Below the pieces are notes generated by a model. The model made no database searches. It saw only the letters and a program-made list of their open reading frames with translations, and was not told the DNA's origin. From Acidobacteriaceae bacterium (GTDB lineage Bacteria > Acidobacteriota > Terriglobia > Bryobacterales > Bryobacteraceae): a stretch of DNA of 7,569 nucleotides. The stretch covers positions 1 to 7,569 of the forward strand of contig JAFARV010000006.1 of NCBI GenBank assembly GCA_019245255.1. The letters run 5' to 3'. This document shows, one piece after another, positions 1-6,886 of the stretch (its first letter is position 1; the number at the start of each line of letters is the position of its first letter). The translations under genes and the position numbers were made by a program.

Positions 1-1192
1 AAAGACCAATCGCAAGCACCGTGACCGCGAGTCCGAACAGCGATGCCAGCCGATTCGCGAAGCGCCACCCGGACGCGAAAATGTACAGGAACGGGACAAA
101 CGTGGCCACGACCAGCATGTCAAGCATGATCAGATAAGCGGCCCTCACCGTCTCGCCCATTTGCGCCATCAAAAGGATCACGGTCGCAACCGCGGCTTGC
201 AAGAGCAGTGATATATACGGCGTGCCCCAGCGTGGATGGAGGCGTGCAAAGGCAGTGGGAAGGTAGTGAGCCAGACCAATTACATACGGTAGGCGTGTGT
301 TGCCCGAGATCCAGGTAGCCAACTGGGCTGCGACGCCAATTGTGATCAGGGCGGCGAAGCAGCGAGTTATGCCGCGAATGTTCAATGAGCGCTGGGCCGC
401 GGAGCCCGCCTGCGCCAAGCCCGTGATCGGGCTGACGAGATCGGATCTGAGTAGTGCGAGTAGAGCTCCCGTCCCTACGAGATAGAACAGCAGGCAGGCC
501 ATTCCCGCGATAACGGCAGCGCGTGGGATATCACGACCCGGATCCTCAATGCCGCCACCCAAAATCGGCGCAAGCTCGAGACCAACAAACGCGAACGCGA
601 TCACCGAAAACAGGTTGAGACTTTGCCAGTCGAAACTCGGCCGAACTTCAAACGCAGTGGCTGGAGAAGCGTGTCGAACGGCTACAAAGGCAAAGACCCC
701 GAGTAACGTCACCACAGCAACGATGGCCACAGAGCCAAGCGTTTGTATCCAACGCGCGACACTCAGGCCGAGGAAGTTAGCCAAAAACAGGAACCACAGA
801 ACCAGCAGCGTTGTGGCAATCGCGTAACCGGGTTTCTCGGCAAATGATGTAGGATTCAGTCCGAAAATGAATGCCGCATTGCTCACCGCAAACAGGACCA
901 GCGAAGGGAAGTAGAAAAGATTGGAGATGAAGTAAAACCACGAGCACAGGAACGCCTGGCGCGACCCGAAGGCGTGTCTTGTCCATGCGTAAAGGCCGCC
1001 GTCCTCAGGAAACAATTGCGACAACCGGGCAACTACAACACCCGAAGGCAAAAAGAAGACACCAGCGGCGACGACAAACAGAAGCAGCGACACCGGACCA
1101 GCCTGCGCGGCCGGCGCAATCCAACGAAAACTCGCGATCGCGCAGATGTCGAAAACGACGATGTCCTTCAGGCGCAGTTTACGGCCGCTCAT
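1..1192 (-). CDS. APC-family amino acid/amine permease, probable ethanolamine importer (3' end cut by window edge)
   Basis: An open minus-strand frame runs from an ATG at 1192-1190 to the left window edge without a stop; 397 residues are visible. It is an inner-membrane secondary transporter of the amino acid-polyamine-organocation (APC) superfamily. About ten hydrophobic segments can be seen. APC-typical stretches are PEDGGLYAW at residues 62-70, FVGLELAPILGGGIEDPGRD at 202-221 and a GNTRLPYVIGL...RWGTP block at 297-325. The N-terminus, with RLKDIVVFDI and RWIAPAAQAGP, resembles the APC subgroup common in soil bacteria rather than classical ethanolamine permease Eat, as far as I can recall. 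The start overlaps the eutC stop in an ATGA (1192-1189), and an AAGG lies 7 nt upstream. Its place as third gene behind eutB-eutC suggests ethanolamine uptake. That substrate is inferred from context only; an amino acid or GABA-type substrate is possible. The family's usual length of about 440-500 residues implies that 50-100 residues are missing. Confidence 0.9.
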   Translation of the reverse strand, partial: MSGRKLRLKDIVVFDICAIASFRWIAPAAQAGPVSLLLFVVAAGVFFLPSGVVVARLSQLFPEDGGLYAWTRHAFGSRQAFLCSWFYFISNLFYFPSLVLFAVSNAAFIFGLNPTSFAEKPGYAIATTLLVLWFLFLANFLGLSVARWIQTLGSVAIVAVVTLLGVFAFVAVRHASPATAFEVRPSFDWQSLNLFSVIAFAFVGLELAPILGGGIEDPGRDIPRAAVIAGMACLLFYLVGTGALLALLRSDLVSPITGLAQAGSAAQRSLNIRGITRCFAALITIGVAAQLATWISGNTRLPYVIGLAHYLPTAFARLHPRWGTPYISLLLQAAVATVILLMAQMGETVRAAYLIMLDMLVVATFVPFLYIFASGWRFANRLASLFGLAVTVLAIGL

Positions 1193-1914
1193 GTAAGGGC
1201 CTTGGCATCCTCCTTCAATTCGACTCCCGAGAGTTTCCTCCGCCGGGACTCGTGCATGAGGAAGGCCAGTTTGTGAGCGGCTACGGGATAACTAAGCCCG
1301 TCATCGTGAATGTTTGAAATGCAGTTTCGGGCTGCGTCCGTCAAACCGGGGCGTGGGTTCCAGGTTAGATAGATTGCGAGGCTATCCGAGCAGCTCAGCC
1401 CTGGGCGCTCGCCTATAAGGACGATAGACAGCGCCGCGCCCAGGCAGTGTCCAATCTCATCTCCAATCGCCACACGCGCCTGCTCTACGACTACAAACGG
1501 TGCTAACCTCCAGTCATCGGGATTAAGCAGACGAAGCGATGCCTTGATCACGCCAGGCGCGTGCGCCTGCAAGGCCGAAGCCGATAACCCGTCGGCAAGC
1601 ACAAAAACCGCATCGAAACGACCGCGTTTCTGAAGTAGCAGAGATCTCGAATCGGGGTTGAGCTCGCGCCCCAGATCGGGCCGCCGAAGATAAGTGACGC
1701 GGTCCGGTGCGCGGCTGCAAACGAAGATCAAATCCTGGCAAACACTGTTGACGTCGAGTGCGAGGCGCGATGCATCGAGCTTCGCATGCACGGCCTGCCG
1801 CGCGCTTACCTGCGCGAGCTGCAGCTTGAGAACTTCCGCAATCGGCAAAGCGCAGCCCGAACACCCCAGGTTCACACGAGCAGAAGTGAATTCGCGCAGG
1901 TCCCGAATCTTCAT
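1189..1914 (-). CDS. eutC: Ethanolamine ammonia-lyase small (light) subunit EutC
   Basis: EutC is the small subunit of adenosylcobalamin-dependent ethanolamine ammonia-lyase, which converts ethanolamine to acetaldehyde and ammonia; it helps form the cobalamin-binding interface with EutB. The 241-residue product carries the family blocks DGLSASALQAHAPG at residues 108-121, RVAIGDEIGHCLGA at 147-160, VLIGERPGLSCSDSLAIYLT at 165-184, PRPGLTDAARNCISNI at 187-202 and GLSYPVAAHKLAFLM at 206-220. I chose the ATG at 1914-1912 (MKIRDLREFT) over an in-frame ATG at 1968. It forms an ATGA overlap with the eutB stop, and MKIRDLREFTSARVNLG is where short EutC proteins begin. The upstream SD is weak (GAAG next to the start), which fits translational coupling from eutB. 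At 241 residues it is shorter than the roughly 295-residue enterobacterial protein because it lacks the extended N-terminal region. Its own stop overlaps the permease start, again as ATGA. Confidence 0.96.
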   Translation of the reverse strand: MKIRDLREFTSARVNLGCSGCALPIAEVLKLQLAQVSARQAVHAKLDASRLALDVNSVCQDLIFVCSRAPDRVTYLRRPDLGRELNPDSRSLLLQKRGRFDAVFVLADGLSASALQAHAPGVIKASLRLLNPDDWRLAPFVVVEQARVAIGDEIGHCLGAALSIVLIGERPGLSCSDSLAIYLTWNPRPGLTDAARNCISNIHDDGLSYPVAAHKLAFLMHESRRRKLSGVELKEDAKALT

Positions 1915-3260
1915 GCTTCGAGCAGTTCGGGAACCGCTGGCAGCGAGGCATTGCGTTCCTCGAACCACGCCTCAAATTCAGGTGCGGGCCTCAGGTTCAA
2001 CAAGCGGCGAAGATATAGGGCGTCGTGAAAGGAAGAGCTCTGGTAATTGAGCATGATGTCGTCGCCGCCCGGAACCCCCATGATGTAGTTCACGCCGGCC
2101 GCGCCTAACAGCGTAAGTGTCGCGTCCATGTCGTCCTGGTCCGCCTCGGCATGATTCGTGTAACAGACGTCGCAACCCATCGGCAGGCCCAACAGCTTAC
2201 CGCAAAAGTGGTCCTCGAGTGCCGCCCGTAGGATCTGCTTGCCGTCAAACAGATACTCGGGGCCGATAAAGCCCACGACCGTATTGACCAGCAGAGGTTT
2301 GAAGTGCCGGGCGACGCCATAGGCGCGAGCTTCACAGGTTTGCTGATCGACTCCATCATGCGCTTCGGCTGAGAGCGCACTGCCTTGGCCGGTTTCGAAG
2401 TACATGACGTTGTCGCCAAGCGTGCCGCGCTTCAATTCAAGCGCCTGCGCGCGAGCCTCCTCGAGCAGCGGGAGCCCGACGCCGAAGGATCGATTCGCTT
2501 TTTCCGTTCCGGCAATCGATTGGAAAACCAGATCCACCGGGGCGCCACGGCGGATTGCCTCCATCTGCGTACTGACATGTGCCAGCACACAGGTTTGAGT
2601 GGGGATGTCGAGACGCTCTCGAATTCGGTCGAGCATCCACAACAATGTGATCACACTCGCGACATTGTCGGAAGCGGGGTTAACGCCAATTACGGCGTCG
2701 CCACTGCCATACGTGAGTCCGTCAACGATGCTGGCGGCAATGCCGGCAGGATCATCGGTCGGGTGATTCGGTTGCAAGCGGGTCGAAAGCCGGCCCGCAA
2801 GGCCGAGTGTGTTGCGGAAGCGCGTAACTACTCGGATCTTCGCGGCAACAGCAATCAAATCCTGCAGCCGCATGATCTTTGATACGGCCGCCGCCATCTC
2901 CGGCGTAATGCCGGGAGCCAGGGATTCAAGGACGCTGGACGAGGCGGCATCGCTCAGCAGCCAGTCACGAAATTCACCTACAGACATCGCCGACACAGGC
3001 TCAAAAGCGCATGCATCATGTTCGTCGAGGATGAGCCTGGTGACTTCATCCTGCTCGTATGGGATGAGCGGCTCTGCAAGAAACTTTGTGAGTGGAAGCT
3101 CCGCTAGACACATTTGAGCAGCCACGCGCTCTTCCGGACTTTGGGCCGAGATGCCTGCCAGCTCATCACCCGAACGCGCCGGCGTAGCTCTCGCGAAAAG
3201 CGTTTTGAGATCCGGGAAGGCGTACACTGTTTTCCGCACAGAGTACCGGTACGAGCTCAT
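1911..3260 (-). CDS. eutB: Ethanolamine ammonia-lyase large (heavy) subunit EutB
   Basis: EutB is the catalytic subunit of adenosylcobalamin-dependent ethanolamine ammonia-lyase, a TIM-barrel radical enzyme. The 449-residue product (E. coli EutB is about 453) is recognisable throughout: ATPARSGDELAGI near residue 25, STRLQPNHPTDD at 159-170, GSGDAVIGVNPASDN at 185-199, VLAHVSTQMEAIRRGAP at 225-241, FETGQGSALSA at 288-298, NTVVGFIGPEYLFDGKQI at 326-343, GCDVCYTNHAEADQ at 362-375 and GGDDIMLNYQ at 398-407. Arg161, Asn194, Glu289 and Asp364 fall where the known substrate-contacting R160, N193, E287 and D362 of the enterobacterial enzyme would lie, so it should be active. The frame continues upstream to a TTG at 3308 with an ATG at 3296. 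I chose the ATG at 3260-3258 (MSSYRYSV) because family homology begins there. A GAGGA lies at 3277-3273, 12 nt upstream, a rather long spacing. It is the first gene of the eutB-eutC-permease operon; no eutA or shell gene is visible. Confidence 0.97.
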   Translation of the reverse strand: MSSYRYSVRKTVYAFPDLKTLFARATPARSGDELAGISAQSPEERVAAQMCLAELPLTKFLAEPLIPYEQDEVTRLILDEHDACAFEPVSAMSVGEFRDWLLSDAASSSVLESLAPGITPEMAAAVSKIMRLQDLIAVAAKIRVVTRFRNTLGLAGRLSTRLQPNHPTDDPAGIAASIVDGLTYGSGDAVIGVNPASDNVASVITLLWMLDRIRERLDIPTQTCVLAHVSTQMEAIRRGAPVDLVFQSIAGTEKANRSFGVGLPLLEEARAQALELKRGTLGDNVMYFETGQGSALSAEAHDGVDQQTCEARAYGVARHFKPLLVNTVVGFIGPEYLFDGKQILRAALEDHFCGKLLGLPMGCDVCYTNHAEADQDDMDATLTLLGAAGVNYIMGVPGGDDIMLNYQSSSFHDALYLRRLLNLRPAPEFEAWFEERNASLPAVPELLEA

Positions 3261-3308
3261 TTGAATCGTCAGTCCTCGAAGGAGATGGCCGAGCATCCCC
3301 GAATTCAA

Positions 3309-3337
3309 TTGACATCAGTGTAACGAGCTAACATACT
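3309..3337 (+). promoter_or_regulatory. Probable sigma70-type promoter for the TonB-dependent receptor gene
   Basis: An exact TTGACA (3309-3314), the sigma70 -35 consensus, is followed after a 17-nt spacer by CATACT (3332-3337), 4/6 to TATAAT including the key second A and last T. Transcription would start around 3344, leaving a leader of roughly 87 nt before the ATG at 3431. The consensus was derived in E. coli, so activity in this organism is inferred. Confidence 0.55.
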
Positions 3338-3345
3338 GGTGCAAA
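3317..3345 (-). promoter_or_regulatory. Candidate weak sigma70-type promoter for the eutB-eutC-permease operon
   Basis: Read on the minus strand, TTTGCA (3345-3340, 4/6 to the -35 consensus) is separated by 17 nt from TACACT (3322-3317, 4/6 to TATAAT). Transcription would start near 3310, giving a leader of about 50 nt before the eutB ATG at 3260. Both boxes are partial matches, so the site is tentative. It overlaps the stronger rightward promoter at 3309-3337. Confidence 0.3.
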
Positions 3346-3392
3346 TCGCTAAGTGTTGCAATTCGCCGGGAGCTAAGTTCCGCGGTCCTAGT

Positions 3393-3408
3393 CCGACCCG
3401 CTCGTCGG
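3393..3408 (+). other. Small inverted repeat in the receptor leader
   Basis: CCGAC (3393-3397) and GTCGG (3404-3408) form a perfect 5-bp stem with a 6-nt loop, ending 11 nt before the Shine-Dalgarno sequence. It could be a short mRNA hairpin in the leader of the receptor gene. It is short enough to arise by chance in GC-rich DNA, so no function is claimed. Confidence 0.25.
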
Positions 3409-3419
3409 TGGGCGGTACA

Positions 3420-3424
3420 GGGAG
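3420..3424 (+). promoter_or_regulatory. Ribosome binding site of the TonB-dependent receptor gene
   Basis: GGGAG lies 6 nt upstream of the ATG at 3431, an ideal Shine-Dalgarno spacing. This start is immediately followed by a clear signal peptide, so the site fixes the start of the receptor gene. Confidence 0.75.
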
Positions 3425-3430
3425 AAATCT

Positions 3431-6400
3431 ATGAAATCAAGACGTTTACTTTTGGCATTATGTGCTTTCTGCACGCTGCCCTTCGTAGGCCAGCTTGCAT
3501 TCGGACAGGCCACGGGATCCATTTCTGGAACCATCACTGACGCGAGCGGCGCCGTTATTTCCGGGGCTAAAGTCACAGTGACCTCGCCCGCTACCGGGAG
3601 TTCTCGCGAGGCGCTGACGGACAGCAGCGGACATTACGTAGTTCCTCTCCTCGGCGTCGGAAACTTCACCGTCCGTGCCCAAGCCGGCGGTTTTGGAACT
3701 GAAGAGGCCAAGGACGTTGTCCTGCAGACAAACGAGCAACGCGAACTGGATTTCAAGCTCGCGCCCGCGGCCGTGCAGCAGAGCGTGGATGTAACGGCCG
3801 CTCCGGTAGCCGTCGAAACCGCGAATCCAACGTTGGGCCAGGTGATCACCTCGCAACAGGTCGCAGAGCTTCCTTTGAACGGGCGCGATTTCGTGCAACT
3901 CGCGACGCTCACTCCGGGCACTGTCCAGGAGACAAACCCGCAGAGCTTCTTCAACGGAGGTCCAAGCAGCGAAGTTTCGACACGCGGCTCTTTCTCACTG
4001 TCTGTCGGTGGTTCGCGTGCAAACGATACCGACTGGGTACTCGACGGAAACGATAACAACGAACTGACGGCCGGAGGTATCGCTATCCTGCCGTCCATCG
4101 ATGCTATCCAGGAGTTCAAGGTTCTCACCTACAACTATTCGGCTGAATTCGGCTTCCGCGCGGGACCGACCGTCCTGGTGACGACGAAATCGGGAACCAA
4201 CCAGATTCACGGCTCGGCCTTCGAGTTCTTTCGAAACACCGATCTCGATGCCCGAAGCTTTTTCGCTACATCGACCGAAAAATTCAATCTCAATCAGTTT
4301 GGTGGATCTGTCGGTCTTCCGATCAAGAAAGACAAAACGTTCCTGTTCGCCGACATCCAGAACAAAATGCAGCGTCACGGGATCCCGTTCACCGGGTTAG
4401 TGCCAAGCGTGGCCATGCGCAACGGCGACTTCACGGACGACCCGTTCGGAAACCCGATCTCGATTTCCAATCCAAACGTCTCCGGCGAGGCAAACACATC
4501 GTTCCAATGCGATGCTTCGGGCAATCCGTTGCCCGCGAACGCCGACGGAAGTCAGCCCCGAGGCACGAATTGCAACAAGATTCCGGCCAGTCTGATCAAT
4601 CCGATCACGTCAAAAATGATCAACTTGTATCCTCTGCCGAACGCCGACAATGCAGCGCTTCAATACAACTACGTCAATGAACCGACTCGCAAGCTGAATG
4701 AAGGCGAGTTCGATGTCCGCCTGGACCAGAACTTTTCAACCAAGGACTACGCATTTGCGAGATTCAGCTACGATCAGGCGTCGTCTTACGTTCCGGGAGG
4801 GTCGCCGGGTTTCGCCGAGGCCAATCCGTTCGGCAGTAATCAGGGCATCATCAACCACGGCAGAAACGCCGCGATCAGCGAAACACACGTTTTCTCCCCA
4901 ACGATGGTCAACGAGGTAAACGTCGGATACAACCGCATCTTCGACTACATCACTTCTCAGGGCACGGGCAGTTGTTGCGCCGCCGCATTGGGCATACCCG
5001 GCGCGAACCTGGGAGGCGTCAGTTGCGGCCTGACTTCGACGCAAGTCTCCGGAGGTTTCTGGTCACTGGGCGATCGCGGCTTCTCGCCATTTATCGGTGG
5101 CACGAATGTTTTCACGGCCGCCGACTCCTTGGACATGGTTCGCGGCAACCACGACATCAAAGTGGGTTTCGCGATCCGCGCGAACCAGATGAACACGAGA
5201 ACGCAGGGCTTTCAAGACGGTTATTGGATTTATAGCGGCGCCTGGACAGGTGAGCCCGAAGCAGATCTCTTAATGGGATTGCCGAGCCTTGCTATCCACG
5301 ACCAAACGTTCAACGGTGACATGATCGGGCGGCGCTGGAAATCGTACCGCCCGTTTATTCAAGACGATTGGCGCGTCGGCAAGACTCTCACTCTGAACCT
5401 CGGCTTGGCTTATGTGCTGACGACGCCAATTACGGAAGCCGCAAACCGTCAATCGGATTTCAATCCCGCTACGGCCACATTCCTGATTCCGGGGCAGAAT
5501 GGCGTTGGTGCGACTGCCGGCATCGAGTACGACAAAACCGAGTTCGAGCCTCGCGTCGGGGCCGCCTGGAAAGCGTTTGGAAGCGATACTACGGTAATCC
5601 GCGCAGGTTATGGCATGTTCCACGATTCGGCATGGAATCAAGGCGCGCAGGGCTTGTGGCAGAATCCGCCTTTCTATGCGGAATCTGACCAGTTTGCCTT
5701 CGGAGGCGGCTGCACATTTGCGACCGCGGCATGCGCCAGCATCCCGGGACAAACACCCGGTGCGATTAACGCCTCAAATGGGTTCCCCATCTTCACCGCT
5801 CCGCCCATTCCCGCTGACTTCACCGGAACCATTCAGGCGCAGAATGTGAATTTTAAGCTGGGCCGTGTACAACAGTTCAACGTCAACGTGGAGCAGCAGT
5901 TTTTCGGCAATCTCGTGCTCACGGCCGGTTATGCCGGTTCGCGAAGTTCGCATATTCTGATCGACGGAAACAATGAGAATGTCGCTTCGCCCTCCGACTG
6001 CGGCAAGGTCTCGGGATACACGCTCGGCTGCGGCCCCGGTGGCGCGGCATTCGGAGTCCCATTTACCGCATTCCCGTTCTCTACCATTTCGAATATCAGT
6101 GACATCGGGAAGGCGAACTACAATTCGTTCCAGGTTAAGGCCGAGACAAAGAGTGCGAAGCATGGACTTTACGCCCTAATCGGATACACGTACGCCCGCG
6201 CCCACGATAATGGCTTCACGGACGGCCTCGGCTCACTTCTTGGCGCAACTTACTATCCGCTGCCGAATTGGCAAAGCTTGGATTGGGGTCTATCGCAGAT
6301 TAATTTGAACCACGACTTCTCGGCCAGCATCATCTACGATCTGCCGTTTGGCCGAGGCAAGAAGTGGGGCAATTCGTGGAACGGAGCCATGAACCAAATC

Positions 6401-6859
6401 CTGGGTAACTGGGAGCTGACCGTCATTGAAAAGGCAACCTCGGGCTTCCCAGTCTTTGTCGTCGACAGCAACAATTTGTCCGGGGTCAACTTCCAGAACA
6501 ACGGCAACAGCCTGAACAGGCCTAACCAGACCTGCGATCCTAATTCCGGCAAATCGACGTTGAGTCAGTTCTTCAACACATCGTGTTTCGCGGCGCCGCC
6601 ATCGGGCGAGTTGGGCAACGGCTCGCGCACGCCCGTGTCCGGCCCCAATTTCATCAACACGGATTTTTCGGTGATCAAAAACTTCACACTTTCGCGTGAG
6701 GGCACCCGCCTCGAGTTCCGGTCGGAGTTCTTCAATCTGCTGAATCATGCTCAGTTCGGTACGCCGGGCGGCGACATCAACTCATCTACATTCGGTGTTG
6801 TGAACACCACCGTCGGCAATCCTCGAGTAATTCAGTTCGGCCTTAAGCTGGTCTTGTAA
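3431..6859 (+). CDS. TonB-dependent-receptor-like outer-membrane protein with carboxypeptidase-regulatory-like (Cna-B type) N-terminal domain
   Basis: This is a complete 1142-residue outer-membrane beta-barrel of the large Oar/TonB-dependent transporter type that is abundant in Acidobacteriota. Residues 1-25 are a signal peptide (MKSRR, hydrophobic core, cleavage likely after AFG). Residues about 27-112 form a carboxypeptidase-regulatory-like beta-sandwich (GSISGTITDASGAVISGAKV ... DSSGHYVVPLL ... FTVRAQAGGF). SVDVTA at 118-123 may act as a TonB box, though it is not a clear one. The plug follows at about 130-260, with the hallmark VAELPLNGRDFVQLATLTPG at 144-163 and VTTKSGTNQIHGSAFEFFRN at 250-269. 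The rest is barrel, ending in PRVIQFGLKLVL. In TonB-dependent transporters the barrel binds and imports a ligand using TonB energy; the ligand here cannot be read from sequence. Mature cysteines occur in close groups (360/381, 515/516/532, 761/768, 857/867, 1035/1052), suggesting loop disulfides. It has its own promoter and RBS, and ends 19 bp before the next gene. Confidence 0.93.
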   Translation: MKSRRLLLALCAFCTLPFVGQLAFGQATGSISGTITDASGAVISGAKVTVTSPATGSSREALTDSSGHYVVPLLGVGNFTVRAQAGGFGTEEAKDVVLQTNEQRELDFKLAPAAVQQSVDVTAAPVAVETANPTLGQVITSQQVAELPLNGRDFVQLATLTPGTVQETNPQSFFNGGPSSEVSTRGSFSLSVGGSRANDTDWVLDGNDNNELTAGGIAILPSIDAIQEFKVLTYNYSAEFGFRAGPTVLVTTKSGTNQIHGSAFEFFRNTDLDARSFFATSTEKFNLNQFGGSVGLPIKKDKTFLFADIQNKMQRHGIPFTGLVPSVAMRNGDFTDDPFGNPISISNPNVSGEANTSFQCDASGNPLPANADGSQPRGTNCNKIPASLINPITSKMINLYPLPNADNAALQYNYVNEPTRKLNEGEFDVRLDQNFSTKDYAFARFSYDQASSYVPGGSPGFAEANPFGSNQGIINHGRNAAISETHVFSPTMVNEVNVGYNRIFDYITSQGTGSCCAAALGIPGANLGGVSCGLTSTQVSGGFWSLGDRGFSPFIGGTNVFTAADSLDMVRGNHDIKVGFAIRANQMNTRTQGFQDGYWIYSGAWTGEPEADLLMGLPSLAIHDQTFNGDMIGRRWKSYRPFIQDDWRVGKTLTLNLGLAYVLTTPITEAANRQSDFNPATATFLIPGQNGVGATAGIEYDKTEFEPRVGAAWKAFGSDTTVIRAGYGMFHDSAWNQGAQGLWQNPPFYAESDQFAFGGGCTFATAACASIPGQTPGAINASNGFPIFTAPPIPADFTGTIQAQNVNFKLGRVQQFNVNVEQQFFGNLVLTAGYAGSRSSHILIDGNNENVASPSDCGKVSGYTLGCGPGGAAFGVPFTAFPFSTISNISDIGKANYNSFQVKAETKSAKHGLYALIGYTYARAHDNGFTDGLGSLLGATYYPLPNWQSLDWGLSQINLNHDFSASIIYDLPFGRGKKWGNSWNGAMNQILGNWELTVIEKATSGFPVFVVDSNNLSGVNFQNNGNSLNRPNQTCDPNSGKSTLSQFFNTSCFAAPPSGELGNGSRTPVSGPNFINTDFSVIKNFTLSREGTRLEFRSEFFNLLNHAQFGTPGGDINSSTFGVVNTTVGNPRVIQFGLKLVL

Positions 6860-6869
6860 TCTTGCCCAG

Positions 6870-6886
6870 ATAACCTAAATGGTTAT
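6870..6886 (+). repeat. Inverted repeat spanning the hydrolase start codon
   Basis: ATAACC (6870-6875) and GGTTAT (6881-6886) are perfect 6-bp arms around a TAAAT loop. The first candidate ATG (6879-6881) falls in the loop and stem, and the second (6885-6887) at the stem end. There is no T-run, so it is not a normal intrinsic terminator. A hairpin here could hide the start until ribosomes finishing the receptor gene open it. That role is inferred; the stem is AU-rich and weak. Confidence 0.45.

Noticed and set aside
1915..1968. Longer eutC from ATG 1968
   Set aside because: It would overlap eutB by more than 50 bp and add a non-homologous stretch; the ATG at 1914 gives the standard ATGA overlap and the normal EutC beginning.
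2683..2695. 13-bp direct repeat ACGCCAATTACGG, also at 5423-5435
   Set aside because: Both copies are inside unrelated coding regions, in conserved protein context in the first case; two copies of 13 bp look like chance.
2385..2882. 165-codon plus-strand open frame opposite eutB, and similar frames at 1694-2050 and 1523-1975 (minus)
   Set aside because: These lie opposite or out of frame within strongly conserved eutB/eutC coding sequence, and their translations show no domain or start signal.
3261..3308. N-terminal extension of eutB starting at TTG 3308 or ATG 3296
   Set aside because: The extra 16 residues (MNSGMLGHLLRG...) do not resemble EutB, and the extension runs up to the candidate promoter boxes. 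Family homology begins at MSSYRYSV.
6290..6748. 152-codon minus-strand open frame inside the receptor gene, with others at 3634-4128 and 5270-5752
   Set aside because: They are antisense to a continuous, recognisable 1142-residue protein and look like GC-driven shadow frames.
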